Source: Actinomycetes bacterium
GTDB lineage: Bacteria > Actinomycetota > Actinomycetes > Actinomycetales > Micrococcaceae
Assembly: GCA_023426375.1 (NCBI GenBank)
Contig: JAFAAV010000126.1
Coordinates: forward strand, 1 to 64,000
DNA length: 64,000 nucleotides
Reading direction: 5' to 3'
Below the pieces are notes generated by a model. The model worked only from the letters and a program-made list of their open reading frames with translations. It was not told the DNA's origin and made no database searches. The position numbers were made by a program, and so were the translations under genes. The first letter of the stretch is position 1; every line of letters starts with the position of its first letter. This document shows, piece after piece, positions 52,852 through 61,952 of this stretch.

Positions 52852-54062
52852 CGGTAAATCACCTCACCCTGCTCGTCCATGGCCACGGCAATGGGTTGAT
52901 CCAACGGAGTCTGGGCCACGGTGGGTCGAGGCTCGGTCTGGCCACGCAGGATCTTCTTGCAGCAGTCCGCGGGGCAGTTGTCGAACCAGGTTCCCTGCCC
53001 GCACGCCGATACACGCGGCGGAGCCGTCTCGATCCCGAGCCGCTGTTCGATGGTGTCCGCGAGCGCCCCCACGAAAGCGGGGTGAGTGCCGGCGGTGGCC
53101 ACGCGTTCGAATTCGATACCGGCCTCAGCCGCGGCATCCTTGGCTTCGGTGTCGAGGTCCCAGATGACCTCCATGTGATCGGACACGAAGCCCACGGGCA
53201 CCACGGCCACGCCCTGAACACCGGATTCGGGCAGGGTCTCGATCACGTCGCAGATGTCCGGTTCGAGCCACGGGATCTGCGGCGGGCCGGAACGGGACTG
53301 GTAGACCAGCTGCCAGTTCACGCCGTTCATCGCGTCTCCGAGTTGATCCACGATCCACCGCGAGGCCGCTAGGTGCTGGGCCACGTACGCGGAATTCTCC
53401 TCGAACTCGATGCGTTCAGAACCTGAAGCATAGGCATCGGTGTCAGGAACCGAGTGGGTCGTGAAGAGCACCTCCAAGGGACCCTCCGCCGTGCGTTCGC
53501 GCAGCTTGGCCAGGGCGTCTCGCAGACCTTCCACCGAGGGGGTCAGGAACCCGACCTCGTCGAAGTACGGGCGCACCTTCTCCACGTGCAATGTGTCCGC
53601 CAGACCGAGTTCTTCCAGCCCCATGCCGTAGTCCTCGCGGTACTGGCGGCAGCTGGAATACCCGGAGAACGCGCTCGTGGCCAGGACCAATAGGTCCTTG
53701 TACCCGCGCTCGTTGCACTCGGTGAGCACGTCGGCCACGTACGGGTCCCAGTTGCGGTTGGCCCACAGCAGGGGCACGTCCACGCCGCGGCGGCGCAGTT
53801 CCGCCTCCAACGCGTCACGCAGCGCGCGGTTCTGGGCGTTGATGGGGCTCACGCCGCCGTTGGCGCGATAGTGGGTGGCCACTTCTTCCAGACGCTCATC
53901 CGGGATGCCGCGACCGCGAGTGACGTTGCGCAGGAACGGAATCACGTCGTCCTGACCCTCCGGTCCACCGAAGGACGAGAGGATCACGGCGTCGAAGTGA
54001 CGGGGTTCCGCGGCGCGCGCGGCACTGAGTGGATTGGTGGCCTGTTGATCGAGGGGTGCCAT
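52848..54062 (-). CDS. cpfC: Coproporphyrin III ferrochelatase CpfC (HemH)
   Basis: The 404-residue ferrochelatase inserts iron into coproporphyrin III in the actinobacterial pathway. Marks are AVILSSFGGPEGQDDVIPFL at the start, LLWANRNWDPYVADVL, LATSAFSGYSSCRQY with Cys138, and VSDHMEVIWDLDTEA with the active-site Glu. Near the C-terminus ACGQGTWFDNCPADCCKKI provides further Cys that, with Cys138, probably bind a [2Fe-2S] cluster as in mycobacteria. The gene lies 2 bases from the chdC stop and overlaps hemC. Also known as HemH. Confidence 0.95.
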   Translation of the reverse strand: MAPLDQQATNPLSAARAAEPRHFDAVILSSFGGPEGQDDVIPFLRNVTRGRGIPDERLEEVATHYRANGGVSPINAQNRALRDALEAELRRRGVDVPLLWANRNWDPYVADVLTECNERGYKDLLVLATSAFSGYSSCRQYREDYGMGLEELGLADTLHVEKVRPYFDEVGFLTPSVEGLRDALAKLRERTAEGPLEVLFTTHSVPDTDAYASGSERIEFEENSAYVAQHLAASRWIVDQLGDAMNGVNWQLVYQSRSGPPQIPWLEPDICDVIETLPESGVQGVAVVPVGFVSDHMEVIWDLDTEAKDAAAEAGIEFERVATAGTHPAFVGALADTIEQRLGIETAPPRVSACGQGTWFDNCPADCCKKILRGQTEPRPTVAQTPLDQPIAVAMDEQGEVIYR

Positions 54063-54064
54063 GC

Positions 54065-54790
54065 TTAGCGCAGCACCTCGGCGATCTCGGCGGTTTCGAT
54101 CCGGCGTCCCGTGTAGAACGGGATCTCCTCGCGCACGTGCAGTCGCGCCTCGGTGTTACGGAACTCGCGCATCACGTCCACCAGGTCCACGAGCTCGGGG
54201 GCCTCCAGAGCAAGCAGCCACTCGAAGTCGTTGAGACCGAAGCACGCAATGGTGTTGGCCAGCACCTGGGGGTAGTTGCGGGCCTTCATGCCGTGGTTCT
54301 TGAGCATTTCGGCGCGGCGCTCGGGGTTCATGTAGTACCACTCGTAGGAACGCACGAACGGGTAGACGCACACCCACTTCTCCGGTGCGATCCCGCGCGC
54401 GTACGACGGCGCGTGGTTGCGCGTGAATTCCGCGTCACGGTGCACGCCCATGGCGTTCCAGACCTGGCGCGTGCCACCCAGCAGCGGCTGGCGACGGATC
54501 TTGCGCACGGCCTCCTGCAGGACATCGGGTTCGTCACCGGTCAGCCACACCATGAGGTCGGCGTTGTCGCGCATACCGGACACGTCGTACACGCCGCGCA
54601 CGGTCACGTTGTCACCGGCCAGTTCCTGGACCAGGCGGTCGAATTCTGCCTCATTCGCCTCGGAATCGACCTCCGGGGTGCGGTCCCCGGTGCGCTCCAG
54701 CACAGTGTAAACAGCCCAGTACAGCTTCTCCTCGGTCGTCTCTTCCGTCTCCACGGCGGATTGCTGTGCTGCGTGTGCGTGCTCGCTCAT
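54065..54790 (-). CDS. chdC: Coproheme decarboxylase ChdC (HemQ)
   Basis: The 241-residue ChdC oxidatively decarboxylates coproheme to haem b, the last step of the coproporphyrin-dependent route. It has the chlorite-dismutase-like double ferredoxin fold. Conserved parts are NADLMVWLTGDEPDVLQ, WVCVYPFVRSYEWYYM (containing the likely radical Tyr) and CFGLNDFEWLLALEAPELVDLV. It is separated from cgoX by 39 bases and from cpfC by 2. Presence of ChdC shows this bacterium uses the coproporphyrin branch, not the classical protoporphyrin route. Confidence 0.95.
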   Translation of the reverse strand: MSEHAHAAQQSAVETEETTEEKLYWAVYTVLERTGDRTPEVDSEANEAEFDRLVQELAGDNVTVRGVYDVSGMRDNADLMVWLTGDEPDVLQEAVRKIRRQPLLGGTRQVWNAMGVHRDAEFTRNHAPSYARGIAPEKWVCVYPFVRSYEWYYMNPERRAEMLKNHGMKARNYPQVLANTIACFGLNDFEWLLALEAPELVDLVDVMREFRNTEARLHVREEIPFYTGRRIETAEIAEVLR

Positions 54791-54829
54791 CGTGTGCGTC
54801 CTTTCGATGCTCGTGTCATGGCTGAAAGC

Positions 54830-56323
54830 TCAGTCAAGCTGTGCGGGTTGCTCGTACCCGTGGTTGCGCAGCAGTTTTACGACCTGCTGCCGTGTGTCGG
54901 CCACCACCGCGGCCAGTCCGGTGCCGGAGAGCCACGCTCCCACGGCGATCACGTTCGGGACGTCCTTGATGGCCCGGCGGAATTCGTCGACCCGTTTGCT
55001 GTGTCCAACGTCCGTGCGGGGAAGCGCGGTGTGCCAGCGCACCACGTCCGCACCGATCAATTGTTCCGGTCCGATGTGCACGCCCATCAGGGTGCGCGCG
55101 TCACCGAGAGCCAAAGAGATGAGGTGTCCGTCCGGCAGCGCGACCTCGGGCGACACCGTGTCCTCGCCGCTGTCCGCGCGCCCGTAGGACAGGCGCAGCA
55201 CGTGGCGGTGCTCCCCTGCTTCACGCTGGACCCACGCCCACTTGGCGCTCGAGTGCGTCAGTGCCTTGGCGCGGACCTCCTCCACGTCCGAGCTGACCAG
55301 CAGGCCGGTGCCACGGGGCGCGCTATCGAGGTCCGGGCAGTCCAGCACCAGAGTGGCCAGGGCCACCCGTGGTCCGGGCTTGGGAGAATAGCGCTGCGAA
55401 TCGGGCAGGTGACCGCCCAGCAACCGCACCGTGGTGGGGCCGTCAGCGGCCATGACCAGCAGTTCCCCGCGGGCCACCGCGGTCTTGTCACCGTTGGCCG
55501 GTTGCCGCTGGATGACCATCCACCCGGGGCGGCGCGGATCACGGTCCAGCGCGATCACGTCGTAGTCGGTCACGATCTTTACCCCGCGGGCCTCCACATC
55601 GCGCACCAGCCGTTCACTGAGCTGGTTCATGCCGCCGTCCAGGCTGGCCACGTTGGCGCCGGCCGGACTCTTGGCGCGCAGGGCTCCCGCGGCCTTGCAC
55701 AGGCTGCCGTGCTCGCGGAGACCGGTGCGCAGGCCGGGGGCCACGGCGTCGACGTCGAGTTCATCCGGGTGGGTCGAATACACACCGGACACGAACGGGG
55801 TGACCAAACGATCAAGCACGCGAGTGCCCAGACGTGCGCGCACCAGGGCGCCCAGCGACTTTTCCCCCGCTCCCACGGAAGCGGGCAGCACCCGGTCCAT
55901 GCGAGCCCGAGCAATGCCGGAGCGGCCCAGGGCGGGTCGCAACGACGACGCCGCGGGGTCGGCCGGGATTCCCAACACGCCGGTATTGGGTGCGGGCATG
56001 GCACCCTCGGGCAGATACAACCACGAGCCGGCCGGATTGGGGCTGACCACCCGGTCGCTGAGGTTCAGGTCTTCTAACAGACGAGGAACGGCGTCGGAAC
56101 GGGTCGCGAAGGACTCCGCCCCGGAGTCCAGTACCAGCCCCGCGACCTCGTGAGCTCCCACGGCACCACCGAAGTGATCGTCGGCCTCGACCAACGTGAC
56201 GCGCAATCCGGCAGCGGAGAGATCGCGCGCCGCCGTCAAACCAGCAACGCCACCGCCCACGACCAAGGCCGTGCGGACCTTGCGCGGGGTTCCGGTCTGC
56301 GTTGCACCGGGCGAAGTTGTCAC
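54830..56323 (-). CDS. cgoX: Coproporphyrinogen III oxidase CgoX (HemY type)
   Basis: The 497-residue FAD enzyme has the dinucleotide fold ALVVGGGVAGLTAARDLSAAG (about 18-38) and a C-terminal FAD segment GAWLSGTGLAAVVADTRQQV. It oxidises coproporphyrinogen III to coproporphyrin III with oxygen. It is HemY/PPO-like, but in an organism with ChdC its substrate should be coproporphyrinogen (pathway knowledge). Its start overlaps the hemE stop by 4 bases, showing coupled translation. Confidence 0.94.
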   Translation of the reverse strand: MTTSPGATQTGTPRKVRTALVVGGGVAGLTAARDLSAAGLRVTLVEADDHFGGAVGAHEVAGLVLDSGAESFATRSDAVPRLLEDLNLSDRVVSPNPAGSWLYLPEGAMPAPNTGVLGIPADPAASSLRPALGRSGIARARMDRVLPASVGAGEKSLGALVRARLGTRVLDRLVTPFVSGVYSTHPDELDVDAVAPGLRTGLREHGSLCKAAGALRAKSPAGANVASLDGGMNQLSERLVRDVEARGVKIVTDYDVIALDRDPRRPGWMVIQRQPANGDKTAVARGELLVMAADGPTTVRLLGGHLPDSQRYSPKPGPRVALATLVLDCPDLDSAPRGTGLLVSSDVEEVRAKALTHSSAKWAWVQREAGEHRHVLRLSYGRADSGEDTVSPEVALPDGHLISLALGDARTLMGVHIGPEQLIGADVVRWHTALPRTDVGHSKRVDEFRRAIKDVPNVIAVGAWLSGTGLAAVVADTRQQVVKLLRNHGYEQPAQLD

Positions 56324-57471
56324 TGCGTCTCCTTGTGAATGAAGGCCACCAGGTCGGTCAGTACCTCCGGGTCGGTCTCCGGAGGGACACCGTGACCCAG
56401 GTTCACCACGTGTGCGAGTGCACTCTGACCGCGGCGCAGAACGTCGCGAGTGTGTTCGTGCAGCACCGACCGAGGGGCAGCCAGTAACGCGGGGTCGATG
56501 TTGCCTTGTACCACCGTACGCGTTCCGACCCGCTCCACGGCAGTGTCCAAGGGGATGCGGTAATCGACACCCACGGCATCCGCTCCGGCGTCACGCATGG
56601 CGGCCAACAACTCGCCCGTGCCGGTGCCGAAGTGAATGCGCGGCACACCGAGGTCCGCCACCGCTGCCAAGGCATCCGCCGAATGACGCTGCACGTGCTC
56701 GAGGTAGTCCGCGAGGGAGAGGGATCCCGCCCAGGAGTCGAAGAGCTGCACGGCAGAGGCACCGGCCTCGACCTGCGCCCGCAGGAAGGCACCGGAGGTC
56801 CGGGCGGCCCACTGGGCCAGGGCGTCCCATGCCTGCGGGTCCGCGTGCATCATGGTGCGCGGGCGCAAGTGGTCGCGCGAAGGACCACCCTCCACGGCGT
56901 AGGCGGCAATCGTGAACGGTGCACCGGCGAAACCGATGAGAGGAGTGTCGCCCAGGAGGTCGACGGTTCGGGAAACGGCCTCGCGGATGGGGTCCAGAGC
57001 GGCGTCGGGAAGTTCAGGCAAGGCAGCGACGTCGGCGGCGGTTCGGACCGGTTCGTCCAGCACGGGCCCGCGCCCGGCCACGATGTCTACACCCACGCCG
57101 GCGAGCTTCATGGGGACCACGATGTCCGAGAAGAAGATGCCCGCGTCCACCTTGTGACGACGGACCGGCTGCACGGTGATTTCGGCAGCGAGTTCAGGGG
57201 TCAGGCAGGCTTCCAGCATGCCGGTGCCCACGCGTGCCTCACGGTATTCGGGGAGGGAGCGCCCCGCCTGGCGCATGAACCACACCGGAGTATGAGGAGC
57301 GTCCAACCCGCGCAACGTGCGGATCAACGCGGAGTTGGCGATCTCATCACGCTTGAGCGGATGGTCCGAGCTCAGAGCGGCGATGCGCTGATCCCAAGAC
57401 TGCTGCTCGGTGGTGTCGGTTCGGTGTGCGGGGTCGCTGGGCGCGGCGGCGCGAAAATCCTGGGAAGCCAT
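56320..57471 (-). CDS. hemE: Uroporphyrinogen decarboxylase HemE
   Basis: The 383-residue TIM-barrel enzyme removes four carboxyls from uroporphyrinogen III. Marks are TPVWFMRQAGRSLPEYRE, DAGIFFSDIVVPM, GFAGAPFTIAAYAVEGGPSR and VNLGHGVPPETDPEVL. The ATG at 57469-57471 has GGGAGG upstream; a frame to 57549 is less likely. It is first in the minus-strand haem operon and divergent from hemA, from which it is separated by 124 bases that should hold both promoters. I see no obvious operator there. Confidence 0.95.
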   Translation of the reverse strand: MASQDFRAAAPSDPAHRTDTTEQQSWDQRIAALSSDHPLKRDEIANSALIRTLRGLDAPHTPVWFMRQAGRSLPEYREARVGTGMLEACLTPELAAEITVQPVRRHKVDAGIFFSDIVVPMKLAGVGVDIVAGRGPVLDEPVRTAADVAALPELPDAALDPIREAVSRTVDLLGDTPLIGFAGAPFTIAAYAVEGGPSRDHLRPRTMMHADPQAWDALAQWAARTSGAFLRAQVEAGASAVQLFDSWAGSLSLADYLEHVQRHSADALAAVADLGVPRIHFGTGTGELLAAMRDAGADAVGVDYRIPLDTAVERVGTRTVVQGNIDPALLAAPRSVLHEHTRDVLRRGQSALAHVVNLGHGVPPETDPEVLTDLVAFIHKETQ

Positions 57472-57595
57472 AGTGCCTCCCATTGTGCCAAGGAAACATG
57501 GGAGTTTTATTGACGACCTGTCCGCGTCCGGGCAAGCCGCGTGCGGCATGGTTATGCTGAGTACACCAGAAGAATTCGTCTAGAATGGCTGGATT

Positions 57596-58924
57596 GTGGT
57601 CCTTTTCTGTCTTGTCGCCTCGCATCGCTCCGTCGACCTCAACACGGTCGCACGGCTCAGTACCGGTGCCCTGGGCGTGGCTGAAGAAGCGGTCTCCGAA
57701 GGCGCACTGAACGGCGCCGTAACCCTGTCCACATGCAACCGTCTGGAGCTCTACGGCGAGCTCAAGACCGATCAGCACGGTGACCCGTCTGCACAAGTGG
57801 CTCGCGCCCAGCAGGAGCTCGTGGAGCGCATTGCTCAGCGCGCCGGGTTGGACGAGCGATTCGTGCTGGAAACCATGGACGCATTTACCGGAGTGGAAGT
57901 CCCCCAACATCTGTTCACCGTGGTCTCCGGTCTGGAGTCCGCGGTGGTGGGCGAACGCGAGATCACCGGGCAGGTGCGCCGCGCTCTGAACCAGGCCCAG
58001 CAGTCCGGAACGGTCTCCGGCCATCTGGTCCAGTTGTTCGAATCCGCCGCCCGCACCGCCCGCGAAGTGGGTTCCCGCACCGAACTCGGTGAACGTGGCC
58101 GCTCGATCGTGTCCGTGGCCCTGGATCTCGCCGATGACATCACCGCCCGTACGTGGCCGGAACGCCGTGCCCTGGTCTTCGGCACCGGTGCATATGCCGG
58201 TGCCACCATGGCAGCACTGCGCGACAGGGGCTGCGCCGATATTGAGGTCTACTCGGGTTCAGGACGCGCCGAACAGTTCACCGATCAACGCGGAGGCAGC
58301 CCCGTGTCCGACGCCGACCTACCCGCCGCACTCCGCCGAGCGGACGTGATCATCGGTTGCTCCGGGGGATCCTCGCCCATGTCTGCATCGTCGTTCCCGG
58401 AGGGCCCCCGCACCGTGGTGGATCTGGCCCTGACCCGGGACTTCGACCCGGCCATTGCCGATCTGCCGCAGGTCGAGCTCATCACCCTGGAGTCCGTACG
58501 AGTGGCGGCACCCGAGGAGACCGGAGAATCCGTGGCAGCCGCAAGTGACATCGTTAATCAGGCCGCCCAGAAGTTCGAAGCTGCGCAGAACGCCCGTGCC
58601 ATGGACGACGCGATCGTCGCGTTGCGAAAGCACACCATGGCCGTTCTGGACGCAGAAATGGAAAAAGTTCGTTCCCACCACGGCTGTACCGGCGCGGAAG
58701 ACCAGATCGAAATGGCCTTGCGCCGCATGGTCCGCTCGCTGCTGCACACCCCCACCGTGCGAGCACGGCAACTGGCCTCACAGGGCCGCGCCGATGAATA
58801 CATCACCGGATTGGAAGCGCTGTACGGAATCGAGGTGGGTGCCCCCGCCCACCAAGAATCCCGCCAGAATCCCCCCGCGGAACAATCCCCCTCGACTACT
58901 GCGCAGGATCGCGCGGTCGGCTAA
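57596..58924 (+). CDS. hemA: Glutamyl-tRNA reductase HemA
   Basis: This 442-residue enzyme reduces glutamyl-tRNA to glutamate-1-semialdehyde, the committed and usually regulated step of haem synthesis. The catalytic Cys47 lies in LSTCNRLELY; GxExxIxGQ (GEREITGQVRRAL) and the NADPH domain ALVFGTGAYAGATMAALRDRG follow. A C-terminal helical dimerisation domain ends at about 415. The GTG at 57596 gives the usual MVLFxLVASH N-terminus. It is divergent from hemE; together with the eight minus-strand genes it completes the pathway. The downstream TetR gene begins 38 bases later. Confidence 0.96.
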   Translation: MVLFCLVASHRSVDLNTVARLSTGALGVAEEAVSEGALNGAVTLSTCNRLELYGELKTDQHGDPSAQVARAQQELVERIAQRAGLDERFVLETMDAFTGVEVPQHLFTVVSGLESAVVGEREITGQVRRALNQAQQSGTVSGHLVQLFESAARTAREVGSRTELGERGRSIVSVALDLADDITARTWPERRALVFGTGAYAGATMAALRDRGCADIEVYSGSGRAEQFTDQRGGSPVSDADLPAALRRADVIIGCSGGSSPMSASSFPEGPRTVVDLALTRDFDPAIADLPQVELITLESVRVAAPEETGESVAAASDIVNQAAQKFEAAQNARAMDDAIVALRKHTMAVLDAEMEKVRSHHGCTGAEDQIEMALRRMVRSLLHTPTVRARQLASQGRADEYITGLEALYGIEVGAPAHQESRQNPPAEQSPSTTAQDRAVG

Positions 58925-58962
58925 CAATATGGCGGGGTGCTCCCGCCGCGAGGAGGACCACA

Positions 58963-59619
58963 ATGAATCTGCAACCGAAAAGCCAACCGGATCAAACGGT
59001 GACCGGTACCTCCAACTATTCCCGTGCGCCGCGAATGGCCAAGGAAGACCGCCGGGACCAACTGCTTAATACCGCCTTGAATGTCTTTGCGGACGGCGGT
59101 TATCACACCACGTCCATGGATGACATCGCCGCCGCAGCCGGTGTCTCCAAACCCGTTCTGTACCAGCATTTCCCGGGTAAGCGGGAACTGTACCTAGCAC
59201 TCGTGGAGTACACGTTGGTGGACCTGTCCGCCAAGTTGGATCACTCGCTGGCCTCCAGCGACGTGAACCGGACCCGCGTGGAGTCCATGATCGACACGCA
59301 CTTCGAATTCGTGGAACACCAGCCTCAGGCCCACCGCTTGGTGTTCAGCGCTGACCTGCTGGCGTTCCCGGAGGTCGCGGACAAGCTCAACAACTTCTAC
59401 GACGGTCTGGCCGGGATCATTGCCTCCGTACTCGGCCCCAACGTGGGGATCCCCCACACCCAGGCCGCGATGCTCGCCCGCGGTCTGGTGCAGATGGTGC
59501 AAACGGCGGCGGTTTATTGGGCACAGCACCCTGAGAGTGCCACCCGGCAGGAGGCTCAGCAACAAGTCTTCCGTTTAGCCTGGGGCGGAATCAGCATCCT
59601 CGATGAGGACTGGCAGTAA
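58963..59619 (+). CDS. TetR-family transcriptional regulator
   Basis: This 218-residue regulator has an N-terminal HTH: MDDIAAAAGVSKPVLYQHFP with KRELYLALVE (about 55-85), followed by an all-helical ligand-binding region. It resembles Rv3208, which in mycobacteria also precedes a small DUF3107 gene (my recollection), and such regulators may respond to fatty-acid or envelope signals. GAGGAGG lies just before the ATG at 58963. Target genes are not evident; no palindrome is seen in the 38 bases upstream. Confidence 0.93.
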   Translation: MNLQPKSQPDQTVTGTSNYSRAPRMAKEDRRDQLLNTALNVFADGGYHTTSMDDIAAAAGVSKPVLYQHFPGKRELYLALVEYTLVDLSAKLDHSLASSDVNRTRVESMIDTHFEFVEHQPQAHRLVFSADLLAFPEVADKLNNFYDGLAGIIASVLGPNVGIPHTQAAMLARGLVQMVQTAAVYWAQHPESATRQEAQQQVFRLAWGGISILDEDWQ

Positions 59620-59704
59620 CCGGCTCCTAGACTGACTCACAATGACAGGTGTGGTCCTCGTACGGCGAGCTGCGCCCTTCGAACCAAGTAGGAGGTAAAT
59701 CGAC

Positions 59705-59938
59705 GTGGAGATCAAGATCGGTATCCAGAACGTGGGCCGTGAACTGTCGGTCAATGCAGACCTGACCGCCCAGGAGGTCGAGACCCAGGTGACCGAGGCA
59801 CTGAGTTCAGGTCGCCCGCTGGTCCTCAAGGACTCCAAGGGCACCACTACGGTCATCCCGTCCGAGAAGATCGGATACGTGGAAACCGGGACCGAGACCA
59901 AACGTCACGTGGGTTTCACCCCGCTTCCGCAGAACTGA
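59705..59938 (+). CDS. DUF3107 small conserved protein
   Basis: The 77-residue protein begins with a GTG at 59705 after the strong TAGGAGG. It has a compact beta-alpha-beta pattern (VEIKIGIQNVGRELSVNAD ... VIPSEKIGYVETG) and matches DUF3107/Rv3208A, widely conserved beside this TetR gene. Function unknown. Followed by a strong terminator. Confidence 0.9.
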   Translation: MEIKIGIQNVGRELSVNADLTAQEVETQVTEALSSGRPLVLKDSKGTTTVIPSEKIGYVETGTETKRHVGFTPLPQN

Positions 59939-59974
59939 CCTCGGTACGGGCCAGCGGCCCCACACCGGCGTGAC

Positions 59975-60010
59975 GAAAGCACCGCTTCACCCTCGTGAAG
60001 CGGTGCTTTC
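59975..60010 (+). terminator. Strong terminator after the DUF3107 gene
   Basis: A perfect 16-bp stem (59975-59990 with 59995-60010) with a 4-base CCTC loop begins 37 bases past the DUF3107 stop and ends TTTC. It separates the TetR-DUF3107 unit from the DEAD-box helicase. Confidence 0.88.
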
Positions 60011-60275
60011 TGCAAGGTACAGCTACACTGGACAGCGTTGACAGGATGACCGGTCGTCGGTTGAGACCGTAACGTTCACTTTTCGCTTGTCCGAGTTGGC
60101 CCGGAAGGGTTGCTGACCGCAACGCTCCGTGCGCCCCGGATCTGCATTTGTTTCACGATCGGCTTCCACTTCGCCGCGCGGCGGCCCCCGGCGTTCTCGC
60201 CACCCTCCCCTCACCGGGACGGTCACGAGTGTGTCGGTGTCGGGCCCCGCGATGTACCCGAATCAAAGGACCATC
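60011..60275 (+). promoter_or_regulatory. Long leader region of the DEAD-box helicase
   Basis: 265 bases separate the terminator from the helicase GTG. TACACT at about 60022 could be a -10, which would leave a leader of about 240 bases. No gene with credible codon use is seen; a frame from 60129 runs into the helicase but has no family similarity. DEAD-box helicase leaders in other bacteria are often long and structured for cold-shock control (family knowledge), which would fit. Confidence 0.35.
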
Positions 60276-61946
60276 GTGACCGAAATTACCGTAACCACCG
60301 AGCCCAACGGCCCGGACACCGACGAGGCCGGAACCCAGGCCATCGAGACCGCAGAACCGGAAGTAACGCAGACCTTCGCGGACTTCGGTGTGCGCCAGGA
60401 CATCGTGGATGCGCTGGCCAATCACGGGATCACCTCTCCCTTCCCCATCCAGGCCATGACCCTGCCCGTGGCGCTGTCCGGTCAGGACATCATCGGTCAG
60501 GCCAAGACCGGCACCGGCAAGACCTTGGGCTTCGGCATTCCCGCGCTGCAGCGCGTGGTCGGCCGTGACGATCCCGGATGGGACAAGCTCAAGTCCCCCG
60601 GTTCCCCGCAGGCACTGATCGTGGTTCCCACACGTGAGCTCGCGGTTCAGGTCGGCAACGACCTGGCCGTGGCCGCCAAGACCCGCAACGCCCGAGTGGC
60701 CACCATTTACGGCGGCCGTGCCTACGAGTCCCAGATCGAGGAACTCAAGCGCGGTGTCGAGGTCGTGGTGGGCACCCCGGGTCGCCTCATCGACCTCAAT
60801 CGCCAGCGTTACCTGGACCTGAGCCACGTTGGCCTGGTCGTGCTGGACGAGGCCGACGAGATGCTGGACCTGGGCTTCCTCCCGGACGTGGAGAAGATGC
60901 TCAGCGCCGTTCCCGAAGTGCGCCAGACCATGCTGTTCTCGGCCACCATGCCCGGCCCCGTGGTCGCCATGGCCCGCCGCTACATGTCCCGCCCCATGCA
61001 CATCCGTGCCGCGGCACCGGATGAGGGCAGCACCAAGAAGGACATCCGCCAGGTCATCTACCGCGCACACCACCTGGACAAGGACGAAGTGGTTGCGCGC
61101 ATCCTGCAGGCCGAGGGCCGCGGTCGTTCCATCATCTTCACCCGCACCAAGCGCGCCGCTGCCAAGCTGGCCGACGAGCTGATCCACCGTGGCTTCGCCG
61201 CAGCTCCGTTGCACGGCGACCTGGGTCAGGGCGCTCGCGAGCAGGCCCTGCGTGCGTTCCGTAATAACAAGGTGGACGTGCTGGTCGCCACGGATGTCGC
61301 CGCGCGCGGTATCGACGTGGAAGACGTCACGCACGTGATCAACTTCCAGTGCCCCGAGGACGAGAAGACCTACCTGCACCGCACCGGTCGTACCGGCCGC
61401 GCGGGCAACAAGGGTACGGCCGTCACGTTCGTCGACTGGGACGACGTTCCCCGCTGGCGTCTGATCGACAAGGCACTCGAGTTGGGCGTGCCCGAGCCCG
61501 TGGAAACCTACTCCTCCTCCGAGCACCTGTTCACCGAGCTCAACATCCCCAAGGGCACCAAGGGCCGGCTGCCCAAGGCCCGTCGCACGCACGAGGGCCT
61601 CGACGCGGAGACGCTCGAGGACTTGGGCGAGCCAGGCAAGAAGTCCCGTTCCCCTCGTGAGGGCTCGGACTCACGACGCCGCAGCGGCGACTCCCGTTCG
61701 TCGGGCGCCCGCCAGGGTGGCCGGGGTCGCGGCGGTCGCGGTCGCGACGAGAACTCCTCCGCGGCTCCCCGCAAGGACGAGAACGATCAGTCTCGCGCCG
61801 AGCCTGAGAAGCCTGCGCGCGAGAAGTCCGTGGAGGCCACGGACGGTGGCCGCAAGCGGCGTCGTCGCCGCCGTCGTCCCTCCGGCCAGAACCAGGGCAC
61901 CGGTCAGCAGGGCGGCGCCCAGCAGGCCGGCCCCGGTGCGGAGTAA
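60276..61946 (+). CDS. DEAD-box RNA helicase, RhlE/CsdA-like
   Basis: The 556-residue helicase has all core motifs: FPIQAMTLPVALSGQDIIGQ (Q motif), AKTGTGKT (I), PTRELAVQ (Ia), VLDEADEML (II), FSATMP (III), IIFTRTKRAA (IV), ARGIDV (V) and HRTGRTGRAG (VI). The C-terminal 120 residues are Arg/Gly/Ser-rich with basic patches, suited to RNA binding. It probably remodels structured RNA in ribosome assembly or cold adaptation. The GTG at 60276 follows AAAGGA. The methyltransferase gene starts 6 bases after its stop, so they are likely co-transcribed. Confidence 0.93.
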   Translation: MTEITVTTEPNGPDTDEAGTQAIETAEPEVTQTFADFGVRQDIVDALANHGITSPFPIQAMTLPVALSGQDIIGQAKTGTGKTLGFGIPALQRVVGRDDPGWDKLKSPGSPQALIVVPTRELAVQVGNDLAVAAKTRNARVATIYGGRAYESQIEELKRGVEVVVGTPGRLIDLNRQRYLDLSHVGLVVLDEADEMLDLGFLPDVEKMLSAVPEVRQTMLFSATMPGPVVAMARRYMSRPMHIRAAAPDEGSTKKDIRQVIYRAHHLDKDEVVARILQAEGRGRSIIFTRTKRAAAKLADELIHRGFAAAPLHGDLGQGAREQALRAFRNNKVDVLVATDVAARGIDVEDVTHVINFQCPEDEKTYLHRTGRTGRAGNKGTAVTFVDWDDVPRWRLIDKALELGVPEPVETYSSSEHLFTELNIPKGTKGRLPKARRTHEGLDAETLEDLGEPGKKSRSPREGSDSRRRSGDSRSSGARQGGRGRGGRGRDENSSAAPRKDENDQSRAEPEKPAREKSVEATDGGRKRRRRRRRPSGQNQGTGQQGGAQQAGPGAE

Positions 61947-61952
61947 CGCGAG

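Noticed and set aside
54029..56077. 682-codon open frame opposite chdC and cgoX
   Set aside because: It spans two unrelated genes on the other strand, so it cannot be a real protein.
60129..60275. N-terminal extension of the DEAD-box helicase
   Set aside because: Ser/Arg/Pro-rich, out of character for the family, and the GTG at 60276 has AAAGGA directly upstream.
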